From: Thalassovita autumnalis
Lineage (GTDB): Bacteria > Pseudomonadota > Alphaproteobacteria > Rhodobacterales > Rhodobacteraceae
Direction of reading: 5' to 3'
Length of the DNA stretch: 64,000 nucleotides
NCBI RefSeq assembly: GCF_001458255.1
Contig: NZ_CYSB01000026.1
Location: forward strand, 124,001 to 188,000
A program made the translations under genes and the position numbers. Positions 38,493-46,370 of this stretch are shown in pieces; position 1 is the stretch's first letter; every line of letters starts with the position of its first letter. Below the pieces are notes generated by a model. The model ran no database searches, was not told where the DNA came from, and worked only from the letters and a program-made list of their open reading frames with translations.

Positions 38493-40025
38493 ATGCGTGG
38501 ACCTCACAACATCTGGCGTCTGATCCGTACAGGCGCCACGTTTGAACGCACCGGTGCCATGGGGCAGGCGCTGGACGCCATGCAGGCGCCGCGCGCCATT
38601 CGTGTGGCCGCCCGTGTGCTGGCCTGGCCGTTCCGGTGGCTGGGATACAAAGGCGATCCGGATATGCCGCCAGTGACCCGCGCGATCACCGCGCTGGGGC
38701 CGGCCTATATCAAATTTGGCCAGATCCTTTCGACCCGCCCGGATGTGGTGGGCGAGGAAATGGCGCTGCAACTGCGGGTGCTGCAGGACAAGCTGCCGCC
38801 GTTTTCCATTGCCGAAGCCCAAAAGAGCATCGCGGATGAGCTGGGCCGCCCTGTGGATGAGGTGTTTTCCGAGTTCAGTGATCCGGTGGCCGCGGCGTCC
38901 ATCGCGCAGGTGCATCGGGCCCGTCGGGCGGACACCGGCGAAGAGGTTGCCGTCAAAGTGCTGCGCCCCGGCATTGAACGGGCGTTCCAGCGTGACATCG
39001 ATGCCTTCTACTTTGCGGCCGATGTGATCGAATTCCTCTCCCCCGCCTCGCGCCGGTTGCGGCCGCGCGATGTGATCGAACATTTCGAAGGCGTGGTGAA
39101 AGGTGAACTGGACCTGCGTCTTGAAAGCGCCTCAGCCTCGGAATTTGCCGCCAATACGGTCAGCGACGAAGGTTTCCAGCTGCCGCAGGTCCGCTGGGGG
39201 CTGTCAGGGCGTCGGGTGATGACGATGGATTGGGCCGATGGCCTGCCATTGGGTGACAATGATGCGCTGGATGCGGCGGGACATGACCGCCGGGCCTTGG
39301 GCGAACGGGTGCTGCAGCTGTTTCTCAGCCACGCGCTGCGCGATGGGTTTTTCCACGCTGACATGCATCAGGGCAACCTGAAGGTTCACGCCAACGGCAA
39401 TATCATCGCCTATGACTTTGGCATCATGGGCCACATCGATGAATACACCCGCCGGGTCTATGCCGAGATCCTGTTTGGCTTCATTCGGCGCGATTACAAG
39501 CGGGTGGCCGAGGTGCATTTTGAGGCGGGCTATGTGCCCGCCACACAGGATGTCGATGAATTTGCCCGCGCCCTGCGCGCGGTGGGAGAGCCGATCTTTG
39601 GCATGGATGCCAGCCACATCTCAATGGGGCGGTTGCTGAACTATCTGTTTGAGGTGACTGAACGTTTTGGCATGGAAACCCGGACCGAGCTGATCCTGTT
39701 GCAGCGCACCATGGTGGTGGTCGAAGGGGTTGCCCGGTCGCTGCATCCTGAGGTCAACATCTGGGAAGTCGCCAAGCCGGTGGTCGAAGATTACATCAAG
39801 GTCAGCATCGGCCCGCGGGCTGTCTTGGGTGATCTGGCCAAAACCGCCAAGGTTCTGGGCCGCTTTGGGCCCCGTCTGCCGGGGTTGGTTGAGGCCGCGC
39901 TGATCCGTCAGTCCGAGGTTCCCGATGAGGTGCAGCCGCGTCGCTGGATGGGCCGGGTGGCTTGGCTCTCCTCGGGTGTCGTGCTGGGCGGGGTGATCAG
40001 CTACCTGCTGGCGCACGGCTTCTGA
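38493..40025 (+). CDS. ubiB: Ubiquinone biosynthesis protein UbiB (ABC1/ADCK-like kinase)
   Basis: UbiB is an atypical ATPase/kinase-like protein needed for ubiquinone biosynthesis at the membrane. The 510-residue product has the KxGQ motif in YIKFGQILSTRPD, the A-rich loop AAASIAQVHRA replacing the usual P-loop, VAVKVLRPG, the FFHADMHQGNL catalytic loop and YDFGIMGHID. It ends in a membrane helix (SSGVVLGGVISYLLAHGF). Its last 29 bases overlap the convergent kinase-like gene. Confidence 0.95.
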   Translation: MRGPHNIWRLIRTGATFERTGAMGQALDAMQAPRAIRVAARVLAWPFRWLGYKGDPDMPPVTRAITALGPAYIKFGQILSTRPDVVGEEMALQLRVLQDKLPPFSIAEAQKSIADELGRPVDEVFSEFSDPVAAASIAQVHRARRADTGEEVAVKVLRPGIERAFQRDIDAFYFAADVIEFLSPASRRLRPRDVIEHFEGVVKGELDLRLESASASEFAANTVSDEGFQLPQVRWGLSGRRVMTMDWADGLPLGDNDALDAAGHDRRALGERVLQLFLSHALRDGFFHADMHQGNLKVHANGNIIAYDFGIMGHIDEYTRRVYAEILFGFIRRDYKRVAEVHFEAGYVPATQDVDEFARALRAVGEPIFGMDASHISMGRLLNYLFEVTERFGMETRTELILLQRTMVVVEGVARSLHPEVNIWEVAKPVVEDYIKVSIGPRAVLGDLAKTAKVLGRFGPRLPGLVEAALIRQSEVPDEVQPRRWMGRVAWLSSGVVLGGVISYLLAHGF

Positions 40026-40878
40026 TCAGCGCCTCCATTTCCAAGGGCAGGGCGGCCGCATAGGCGGCGCTGCCCTGCTTCGCCTTCCAACCGCAATAGG
40101 CCACCATACGCCAATGGTGCCACGGTGCCATCGCCGCAAGCCTACCTACGATTTCCGCCTCGCCATAAGCGTCCAGAAAGCGCGCGTGCTCGGCCGGGCT
40201 GAGGGGCTGGCCGCGGTAGATCTGTTGCATGGCCGGGGACCGGAACAGCGCCAGATCTTCTGTCACATCGCCCAAAGCCGGGCATTGCCAGTCAATCAGC
40301 ATATCCTGTGCCGCCGTGGCCCCGATTAGCAGATTGCCCGGCACCGGGTCACCATGCAGCAGCGCGGTTTTTCGGCTGGCGCTGACGGGCGTTTGCGGTT
40401 TCAGTCGGGTCAGCTCCTGTTGAAGGGCGGGCGTCAGGCTGTCCCACATGGTGGCCACTTGCCCCTCAACCATATCCGATCCACCCGGCATATGGCGCAG
40501 GCCATCGGGTATCGGTTGGATGTGCAGCCGCCGTAGAAGCTTTGCCGCGCGGGCTGGATCCTTTGTCCATAATGCGCCCGGCTGGTGGTCATAGATCAGC
40601 ACAGTACCAAGGGCGCAGCTGCCCTGATGGCTCAGCACCGGGGCCAGGCCGGAAGGGGCCAGTGCGGTCAGCATTCTGGCCTCACAATTGGGGTCATTTG
40701 GAAACAGAGGTGTATCGCTGTTTGGGCGGAACAGCTTGATGACCTTGGCCCCTTTGGCGGTATAGACCTGCCACAGCTGATTGGTCTGCCCCCCTTGCAG
40801 GGCGCGCCAGCCTGTTTCGGGCAGCTCCAGGCCCAGGCCGGTGGCATAGGCGATCAATTCCAGTGGGGGCAGGGACAT
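39997..40878 (-). CDS. Choline/aminoglycoside kinase-like phosphotransferase
   Basis: This 293-residue APH-fold protein has the catalytic Brenner motif LLHGDPVPGNLLIG and the metal-binding IDWQCPALGDVTEDLA. The N-lobe has KVIKLFRPN. Substrate is unknown, and choline, ethanolamine or another small alcohol is possible. The open frame runs far upstream (to 41202) but the extension is low-quality and antisense-like, so ATG 40878 (MSLPPLEL) is used. It lies downstream of phnM on the same strand after 146 bases and overlaps the ubiB tail by 29 bases. A tie to phosphonate use is possible but unproven. Confidence 0.75.
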   Translation of the reverse strand: MSLPPLELIAYATGLGLELPETGWRALQGGQTNQLWQVYTAKGAKVIKLFRPNSDTPLFPNDPNCEARMLTALAPSGLAPVLSHQGSCALGTVLIYDHQPGALWTKDPARAAKLLRRLHIQPIPDGLRHMPGGSDMVEGQVATMWDSLTPALQQELTRLKPQTPVSASRKTALLHGDPVPGNLLIGATAAQDMLIDWQCPALGDVTEDLALFRSPAMQQIYRGQPLSPAEHARFLDAYGEAEIVGRLAAMAPWHHWRMVAYCGWKAKQGSAAYAAALPLEMEALIRSRAPAGS

Positions 40879-41024
40879 TGGCACCAATTGAGCAGGACGC
40901 CACGCGGGAGGTGGCAACAATTGGCGCGACGCTAGGCGCTTTGCCCTGAGGGGGCAAGGGGCCTGGGCCCCAGTGTGTTGGCCCCAGCATCCAGCGATGC
41001 AGGGGCTTGATCGTATTTGGCGCC

Positions 41025-42167
41025 TTAGGCGACGCGGTTGCCCTGCACCCAGGTTCCCCGCACCACTGGTGCATCGGCGATCCGGGCCACGCGGATCAGA
41101 TCGGCCCGCTGACCAGCAGCCAGCGCACCGCGATCCTCCAGCCCCGCCGCCCGCGCCGGGGTTTTGGTGATGGTGGCAATGCCGCGCGCGGTATCGCCCC
41201 ACATATCGCCCAGCAGCAAACCCGCCGACAGCAGCGCCGCCGGCACATAGTCGGATGACACGATATCCAGCAGGTTCATTTCAGCCAGTTCACCCGCCGC
41301 CACATTGCCCGAATGTGATCCGCCACGGATCAGGTTGGGCGCCCCCATCATCACCGCGATGCCCTGATCACGGCAAGCCTGTGCGGCCTCAACTGTGGTG
41401 GGGAATTCCGCCAGGTGAATGCCCAGATCCGAGGACGTGGCAACGTGATCTGCGGTGGTATCGTCATGGCTGGCCAGAACCGCGCCGTAACGCGTGGCCT
41501 CGGCTACGGCGACGGCCTCATGACGATCGCCATTGCGTTCCCGCAGCCCCTGCAGATTGGCGACGTGATCGGCAAATTCCTCTTCGTTGAGGTTGTTCTT
41601 GCCCATCACATAGGCCTTGAGTTTGCTCAGATCACGGAACTGCCGCTGCCCCGGTGTGTGATCCATCAGGCTGACGATGCCGACGCGATCTTCGGGGCCA
41701 AACTCGGCCATTTCCTCTTCCAGCGTTTCGGAACAGACCTCTGCCCGCAGGTGCAGGTAATGGCTGATCTTCAACGCCCCGGCAGCCCGCATCGCCAGCA
41801 ACTCGCGGGCCAGATCGCGGGCATACTTACTGTAGCGGCTTTTGGAGCTGGGGATGGAGCCCACCCGCATCGCATCAAACACCGTTGTGATGCCAACGCT
41901 GGCCAGTTCAGCGTCATGGGCCACCAGCGCGGCGGCATGGGGCCAGTCGACGCCGGGGCGTGGCTGAATGTGGCGTTCAAGATTGTCGGTGTGCAGCTCA
42001 ACAAGGCCGGGGCACAACAGGTCACTGCCAAAGTCCTCGGCGCCGTCAGGCACCGATGTTCCGGGTTCAATTGCGGTGATCACACCGTCTGCCACATGCA
42101 GGGCGCCGCGGATGACCTCATCTTCCAAAACGATGTTGGCATTTGCGAAGATCTGCTCTTTTGTCAT
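41025..42167 (-). CDS. phnM: Alpha-D-ribose 1-methylphosphonate 5-triphosphate diphosphatase PhnM
   Basis: PhnM removes diphosphate from the C-P lyase intermediate ribose 1-methylphosphonate 5-triphosphate. The 380-residue amidohydrolase has the metal motif HTDNLERH (59-66), the signature SLMDHTPGQRQF near 166-177, and SHDDTTADHV. These are the classical PhnM features. AAGGTAACGGA precedes the ATG at 42167, and a longer reading from 42194 is not used. It is the last gene of the - strand phn set, separated from phnN by the opposite-strand DUF1045 gene. A second, divergent PhnM is at 49443. Confidence 0.94.
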   Translation of the reverse strand: MTKEQIFANANIVLEDEVIRGALHVADGVITAIEPGTSVPDGAEDFGSDLLCPGLVELHTDNLERHIQPRPGVDWPHAAALVAHDAELASVGITTVFDAMRVGSIPSSKSRYSKYARDLARELLAMRAAGALKISHYLHLRAEVCSETLEEEMAEFGPEDRVGIVSLMDHTPGQRQFRDLSKLKAYVMGKNNLNEEEFADHVANLQGLRERNGDRHEAVAVAEATRYGAVLASHDDTTADHVATSSDLGIHLAEFPTTVEAAQACRDQGIAVMMGAPNLIRGGSHSGNVAAGELAEMNLLDIVSSDYVPAALLSAGLLLGDMWGDTARGIATITKTPARAAGLEDRGALAAGQRADLIRVARIADAPVVRGTWVQGNRVA

Positions 42168-42237
42168 GGTTCCGTTACCTTTGCGCGGCATCACCGGCCG
42201 CTATTGTGAGAGCTGTTGAGAAAGTCGAGGCCAACGC

Positions 42238-42921
42238 GTGACCCAATTCAAGAGATTTGCCGTTTACTACGCCCCAGAACCCGGTCCATTGGCGGATTTT
42301 GGCGCAAACTGGCTGGGTTGGGATCTGGCCAAAGGCTGCGCTGCCCCCCATCCCGATGTGTCGGGGCTGGATGTGACTGCGCTGACCGATGTGCCGCGCA
42401 AATACGGGCTGCATGGCACCGTGAAGCCGCCGTTTCGACTGGCCGATGGGGCCAGTTTTGAGGACCTGTCGGCCGCGGTGCAGGCCTTCTGCGCCACGCA
42501 GGCGCCGGTCACGCTCGACGGGCTGCAGTTGACCCCGCTGGGCCGGTTTCTGGCGCTGACGGTTGAGGGCGATGCCACACCGCTCAGCGATCTGGCCGGG
42601 GCAACCGTGGCGGCGCTGGATCCCTTCCGCGCGCCCTTGAACGACGCGGAGCTGGCCAAACGCCGCAAGTCCCGCCTCAGCGACCGGCAGGAGGAACTGC
42701 TGGCGCAATGGGGCTACCCCTACGTGATGGAGGAGTTCCGGTTTCACCTGACCCTCACTGGAAAACTGCCCAAAGCCGAGGTTGAAACGGTTAGGCAGCG
42801 GCTGCAGCCCTTGCTGGACCCGGTTCTGCCGCAGCCCTTTGTCATCCGTGACCTCTGTCTGGTGGGCGAGGATCAGGCGGGACTGTTCCATCTGATCCAC
42901 CGTTACGCCCTTTCCGGCTGA
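42238..42921 (+). CDS. DUF1045 phosphonate-associated 2H phosphoesterase-like protein
   Basis: The 227-residue protein has two HxT motifs, H59-G-T61 in YGLHGTVKPPF and H170-L-T172 in FHLTLTG, as in 2H phosphoesterases. DUF1045 proteins are regular companions of C-P lyase genes and may open the cyclic ribose phosphate made by PhnJ, a role carried out by PhnP in E. coli. No phnP gene is present in this window. The start is GTG. It runs against its neighbours, divergent from phnM and convergent with phnN, overlapping the latter's end by 19 bases. Confidence 0.85.
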   Translation: MTQFKRFAVYYAPEPGPLADFGANWLGWDLAKGCAAPHPDVSGLDVTALTDVPRKYGLHGTVKPPFRLADGASFEDLSAAVQAFCATQAPVTLDGLQLTPLGRFLALTVEGDATPLSDLAGATVAALDPFRAPLNDAELAKRRKSRLSDRQEELLAQWGYPYVMEEFRFHLTLTGKLPKAEVETVRQRLQPLLDPVLPQPFVIRDLCLVGEDQAGLFHLIHRYALSG

Positions 42922-43460
42922 AGCGCCGCTTCGATGCCAGCGACAGCCTCAGCCAGGGTGCCTTCGTTCTGGATCACGATGGGGTCCAGACCCTCGGCCA
43001 GCTGGAATTGCGCCCGTTTCAAACGGCGGGCCTGTTCCTCGGGCGTTTCCCGGCCCCGCGCCGCCAGCCGCATCGCCAGAACCTCAGCCGGGGCGGTGAT
43101 CAACACGATGGCGGACCGGGCAAACTGGTCCTGCAGCAGGGGCAGCACCGAACGTGACAGGTTGGCCATGACATCGCGCCCCTCAGCCAGCGCCGCATCG
43201 ATGCTGGCCGGGATGCCATAGCTCAAGCCATGTGCCTGCCAGTGCAGGACAAACCCACCGTCGGCTGCCAGCGCATCAAACTCGGCAGGGCTGACGCCAT
43301 CGGCCTCTTCGCCAACGGCCTCTGCAGATCGGGTGATGACCCGGCGCGCCCGCACCACATCGGGATGGGCGGCGCAATAGGCCTCCATCACGCTGTCTTT
43401 GCCAGCGCCCGAGGGCCCGACAACGGCGATGAACCGCCCCGGTGGCACTGTGCGGCTCAT
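42903..43460 (-). CDS. phnN: Ribose 1,5-bisphosphate phosphokinase PhnN
   Basis: PhnN phosphorylates ribose 1,5-bisphosphate to PRPP, the last step of phosphonate use. The 185-residue guanylate-kinase-like protein has Walker A GPSGAGKDS at 15-23, RRVITRSA and HWQAHGLSYGIP, which are family traits. Its ATG overlaps the phnL stop by four bases. Confidence 0.93.
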   Translation of the reverse strand: MSRTVPPGRFIAVVGPSGAGKDSVMEAYCAAHPDVVRARRVITRSAEAVGEEADGVSPAEFDALAADGGFVLHWQAHGLSYGIPASIDAALAEGRDVMANLSRSVLPLLQDQFARSAIVLITAPAEVLAMRLAARGRETPEEQARRLKRAQFQLAEGLDPIVIQNEGTLAEAVAGIEAALQPERA

Positions 43461-44140
43461 GCCGCCCTCACCGGGGTGAAGCCGGTGACATCCACCACAC
43501 GATCACAGACCCGGTCGCGCGCCGCCTCATCGTGGAAGATCCCGATGATGGCTGCGCCGCCGGCTTTGGCGTCTTCGATAAGGGACAGCACCACTTCACG
43601 GTTTTTCGCATCCAGGCTGGCGGTCGGCTCATCCAGCAGCAGTGCCGGATAGCGATGGGCAAAGCCGCGTGCGATGTTGACCCGCTGCTGTTCCCCGCCG
43701 GAAAAGGTTGTGGGGGACAGTGACCACAGCCGTTCCGGGATATTGAGCTGAGACAGCAGCTCCTTCGCCCGGGCCTCAGCCTCGGCCACCGGGGTGCCCA
43801 GCGCCAACAGGGGTTCCGCCACAACGGTCAGTGTCGGCACCCGTGGCACCACCCGCAGGAACTGGCTGACATAGCCCAGAACCTCACGGCGCAGCGTCAG
43901 GATTTCGCGCGGCTCCGCCCGGGCCACGTCCACTTCACCCACTTTGATCGATCCGCCATTGGCCAGATAGTTGCCATAGATCATCCGCATCAGGGTGGAT
44001 TTGCCAGCGCCCGACACGCCGGTCAGCCCAACACATTCACCAGCCGCCACATCCAGATGCGCCCCTGCCATCACCGGGATCACCGCAGCGCCCTGATTGT
44101 GCAGGATAAAGCTTTTCTCAAGGTCACGAATTTCAATCAT
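43457..44140 (-). CDS. phnL: C-P lyase subunit PhnL (ABC ATPase-like)
   Basis: PhnL is an ABC-type ATPase that works with the C-P lyase core and is not a transporter part. The 227-residue protein has Walker A GVSGAGKST, signature FSGGEQQRVNIARG and Walker B LLLDEPTASLD, and the PhnL-type ILTLRREVLGYVSQFLRVVPR. AGGTGAG before ATG 44140 fixes the start (MIEIRDLEKSF). It is 65 bases after phnK, a gap that contains a repeat hairpin. Confidence 0.92.
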   Translation of the reverse strand: MIEIRDLEKSFILHNQGAAVIPVMAGAHLDVAAGECVGLTGVSGAGKSTLMRMIYGNYLANGGSIKVGEVDVARAEPREILTLRREVLGYVSQFLRVVPRVPTLTVVAEPLLALGTPVAEAEARAKELLSQLNIPERLWSLSPTTFSGGEQQRVNIARGFAHRYPALLLDEPTASLDAKNREVVLSLIEDAKAGGAAIIGIFHDEAARDRVCDRVVDVTGFTPVRAA

Positions 44141-44163
44141 CGTCTCACCTTTCATCGTTCCAA

Positions 44164-44197
44164 AAATACTCCGGGGGTGCGGGGGCAGCGCCCCCGC
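44164..44197 (-). repeat. Intercistronic hairpin element with GAGTATTT, phnK-phnL gap
   Basis: GCGGGGGC (44179-44186) and GCCCCCGC (44190-44197) form a perfect 8-bp hairpin with a three-base loop. On the - strand it is followed by ACCCCCG and then GAGTATTT (44171-44164). The GAGTATTT also flanks hairpins at 18406-18459. It sits just before the phnL ribosome binding site and may shield the upstream mRNA or attenuate. Confidence 0.5.
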
Positions 44198-44205
44198 CTC
44201 CGTTC

Positions 44206-44976
44206 TCAGACCTGCAGGACCGAGCTGACCAGCAGCTGGGTGTAGCCATGCTGCGGATCATCCAGCACCTGATCGGTCAGACCCTGTTCCACCACATGGC
44301 CGGATTTCATCACCATCAGGCGATCGGCCAGCAGCCGCACAACGGCCAGATCGTGGGTCACGATGATGGCGCTCAGCCCCATGTCACGCACCAGTCCGCG
44401 CAAAAGGTCCAGCAGACGCGCCTGCACCGAAACATCCAGACCCCCCGTGGGTTCATCCATGAAGACCAGCCGTGGACCTGTGACCAGATTGCGGGCGATT
44501 TGCAGACGCTGCTGCATGCCGCCGGAAAAAGCGCTGGGGCGGTCATCGATACGGTCGCCGGAAATTTCCACCCGGTCCAGCCAGTCCAGCGCCTGTTCGC
44601 GAATGTCGCCATAGTGACATGCGCCAACCGCCATCAGCCGTTCACCAACGTTACCACCGGCGCTGACCCCCATGCGCAGCCCGTCGCGGGCATGCTGATG
44701 CACAAAGGCCCAGTCGGTGCGGCCCAGCATCCGGCGCTCAGGCTCGGACATGGTGACCGTATCGCGCGGTCCGTCGGCGCGGGTGTCAAACAGGACCTCA
44801 CCCTGATCCGGGGGCAGATGACCCGCCAGACAGTTCAGCAGGGTGGATTTGCCCGACCCGGATTCGCCGACGATGCCCAGCACTTCACCGGGGTAGAGGT
44901 CGAAGGATACGTCGGTGCAACCAATCCGGCCGCCGTAGAATTTTGCGATGTCACGCACTTGCAGAAGCGGGGTCAT
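44206..44976 (-). CDS. phnK: C-P lyase subunit PhnK (ABC ATPase-like)
   Basis: PhnK is an ABC-type protein that binds the PhnGHIJ core. The 256-residue product has Walker A GESGSGKST, signature FSGGMQQRLQIARN and Walker B LVFMDEPTGGLDVS. The insert RTDWAFVHQHARDGLRMGVSAG is characteristic of PhnK. Its start overlaps the phnJ stop by four bases. Confidence 0.93.
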   Translation of the reverse strand: MTPLLQVRDIAKFYGGRIGCTDVSFDLYPGEVLGIVGESGSGKSTLLNCLAGHLPPDQGEVLFDTRADGPRDTVTMSEPERRMLGRTDWAFVHQHARDGLRMGVSAGGNVGERLMAVGACHYGDIREQALDWLDRVEISGDRIDDRPSAFSGGMQQRLQIARNLVTGPRLVFMDEPTGGLDVSVQARLLDLLRGLVRDMGLSAIIVTHDLAVVRLLADRLMVMKSGHVVEQGLTDQVLDDPQHGYTQLLVSSVLQV

Positions 44977-45842
44977 AGCGAAGCCTCCTCAAACGGCACA
45001 CCCTCGGTGCCCACATGCCCGGCCATACGGCGCGACTGGCAGTAATCGGTGTCCGAGCAGACGAACATCCGCCGCCCGCTGTCATCCATGATGACCTCAT
45101 CCAGATAGCTGTCCTCACTGCCGCAGAGCGCGCAGGGATGATCGGCCTTGGAGGGATCAAAGGGGTGATCTTCAAAGTCTAGGCTGACCACCTGCGTGTA
45201 AGGCGGCAGCGCATAGATCCGCTGTTCGCGACCGGCGCCAAACAGCTGCACGGCGGCCATTTCCAGCTTGGGATTGTCGAATTTGGGGATCGGTGAGGGA
45301 TCCATCACATAGCGCCCCTCCACCTTCACCGGATAGGCATAGGCCGTCGCAATGGCACCGTTGCGCGCGATGTCTTCGTAAAGTTTCACATGCATCAGCC
45401 CGTATTCTTCCAGCGCATGCATCTTACGGGTTTCCACCTCACTCGGCTCAAGGAAGCGCAACGGTTCCGGGATCGGCACCTGATAGACCAGGATCTGATC
45501 CTCGCGCAGGTCCTGCTCGGGGATGCGGTGGCGGGTCTGGATGACATCCGCCTCCTCGGTGGCCTCGGTGGTGGCAACCTCAGCGGTGTTTTCAAAAAAC
45601 TTGCGGATGGAGACCGCATTGGTCGTGTCATCGGCGCCCTGATCGATCACTTTCATTGTGTCTTCGGGGCAAAGCACCGCCGCAGAAACCTGCACGCCAC
45701 CGGTGCCCCAGCCATAGGGCATCGGCATTTCGCGGCTGGCAAATGGCACCTGATAGCCCGGCACCGCCAGCCCTTTCAGGATGGCGCGGCGGATCATGCG
45801 CTTGGTTTGTTCATCAAGATAGGCGAAGTTATAGTCGGACAT
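44973..45842 (-). CDS. phnJ: Alpha-D-ribose 1-methylphosphonate 5-phosphate C-P lyase PhnJ
   Basis: PhnJ is the radical-SAM enzyme that breaks the C-P bond. The 289-residue protein begins SDYNFAYLDEQTKRMIRR and has the four C-terminal cysteines in the CX2CX21CX5C spacing (CALC, then FVCSDTDYC), which bind the iron-sulfur cluster and hold the thiyl radical. PGYQVPFASREMPMPYGWGTGG is a fully conserved stretch, given here in two parts in meaning. AAAGGG before ATG 45842 sets the start. Unlike usual operons, a 528-base gap with two opposite-strand small genes separates it from phnI. Confidence 0.95.
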   Translation of the reverse strand: MSDYNFAYLDEQTKRMIRRAILKGLAVPGYQVPFASREMPMPYGWGTGGVQVSAAVLCPEDTMKVIDQGADDTTNAVSIRKFFENTAEVATTEATEEADVIQTRHRIPEQDLREDQILVYQVPIPEPLRFLEPSEVETRKMHALEEYGLMHVKLYEDIARNGAIATAYAYPVKVEGRYVMDPSPIPKFDNPKLEMAAVQLFGAGREQRIYALPPYTQVVSLDFEDHPFDPSKADHPCALCGSEDSYLDEVIMDDSGRRMFVCSDTDYCQSRRMAGHVGTEGVPFEEASL

Positions 45843-45885
45843 AGCCAACCCTTTCTGCCAAAGGTGTCTCAGCGCGGAGGCCGAG

Positions 45886-46065
45886 ATGACATTTGAAGAT
45901 CTGTTTGCTTACGCAGTGGCGGGGCTGATTATCATTGCCGTCGCCGCTGTTGTTCTGATTGCCGCCAATGCCGGCGCCCCGAAGGCCAAGAAAACCCGAA
46001 GTCGCACAACCTACACCCATGGGATCGATGATGTATCGGTTGACGGGGACGGTTCTGGCGATTGA
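45886..46065 (+). CDS. Small membrane protein between phnJ and phnI (59 aa)
   Basis: This frame encodes 59 residues. A strong membrane helix occupies about 8-28 (AYAVAGLIIIAVAAVVLIAAN), then a basic patch (PKAKKTRSR) and an acidic, glycine-rich tail (DDVSVDGDGSGD). A GGAGG at 45876-45880 sits 5 bases before the ATG. It is on the strand opposite to the phn genes, divergent from phnJ. The basic patch after the helix suggests a cytoplasmic C-terminus. No family is recognised. The good site and clear helix support a real gene. Confidence 0.55.
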   Translation: MTFEDLFAYAVAGLIIIAVAAVVLIAANAGAPKAKKTRSRTTYTHGIDDVSVDGDGSGD

Positions 46066-46104
46066 GGATGGGCGCAACGTCCCAACCTGAAGGCGCAATG
46101 GACG

Positions 46105-46368
46105 ATGGCTGATATTCTTGCTCAATCGATCACGGTGCTGCTGTTTGGCGGTCTGGTGTGGATTGCGATCCGCTGGGCGAACCGCCCCGTTAAGCCGGGT
46201 AAACCGGGCCACGCCGAAACGGGTCGCGGCATGGAGCGGACCCATCTGGCGCAGACCGCCGCCTTTGACGCCGAAGTGCGCAGCGACAGCCCGCCTGCGG
46301 GCGCCGGGTCGCTGGGCGGTGAGGCCTCCAGCGTATCCTCTGGCGGATCCGGGGGTGGGGGCGACTAG
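46105..46368 (+). CDS. Small membrane protein downstream of it (87 aa)
   Basis: The product has one N-terminal helix (about 7-24, SITVLLFGGLVWIAIRWA), a basic stretch (NRPVKPGKPG) and a tail that ends in serine and glycine repeats (SSVSSGGSGGGGD). The helix-basic-glycine layout copies that of the 59-residue neighbour 40 bases upstream, so the two may work as a pair. The ribosome binding site is weak (AAGG about 11 bases upstream). The stop lies 3 bases before the phnI end on the other strand. No family is recognised. Confidence 0.5.
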   Translation: MADILAQSITVLLFGGLVWIAIRWANRPVKPGKPGHAETGRGMERTHLAQTAAFDAEVRSDSPPAGAGSLGGEASSVSSGGSGGGGD

Positions 46369-46370
46369 GC

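Noticed and set aside
40879-41202. N-terminal extension of the kinase-like gene
   Set aside because: It overlaps the phnM end, is rich in G, R, P and C, and adds no known domain.
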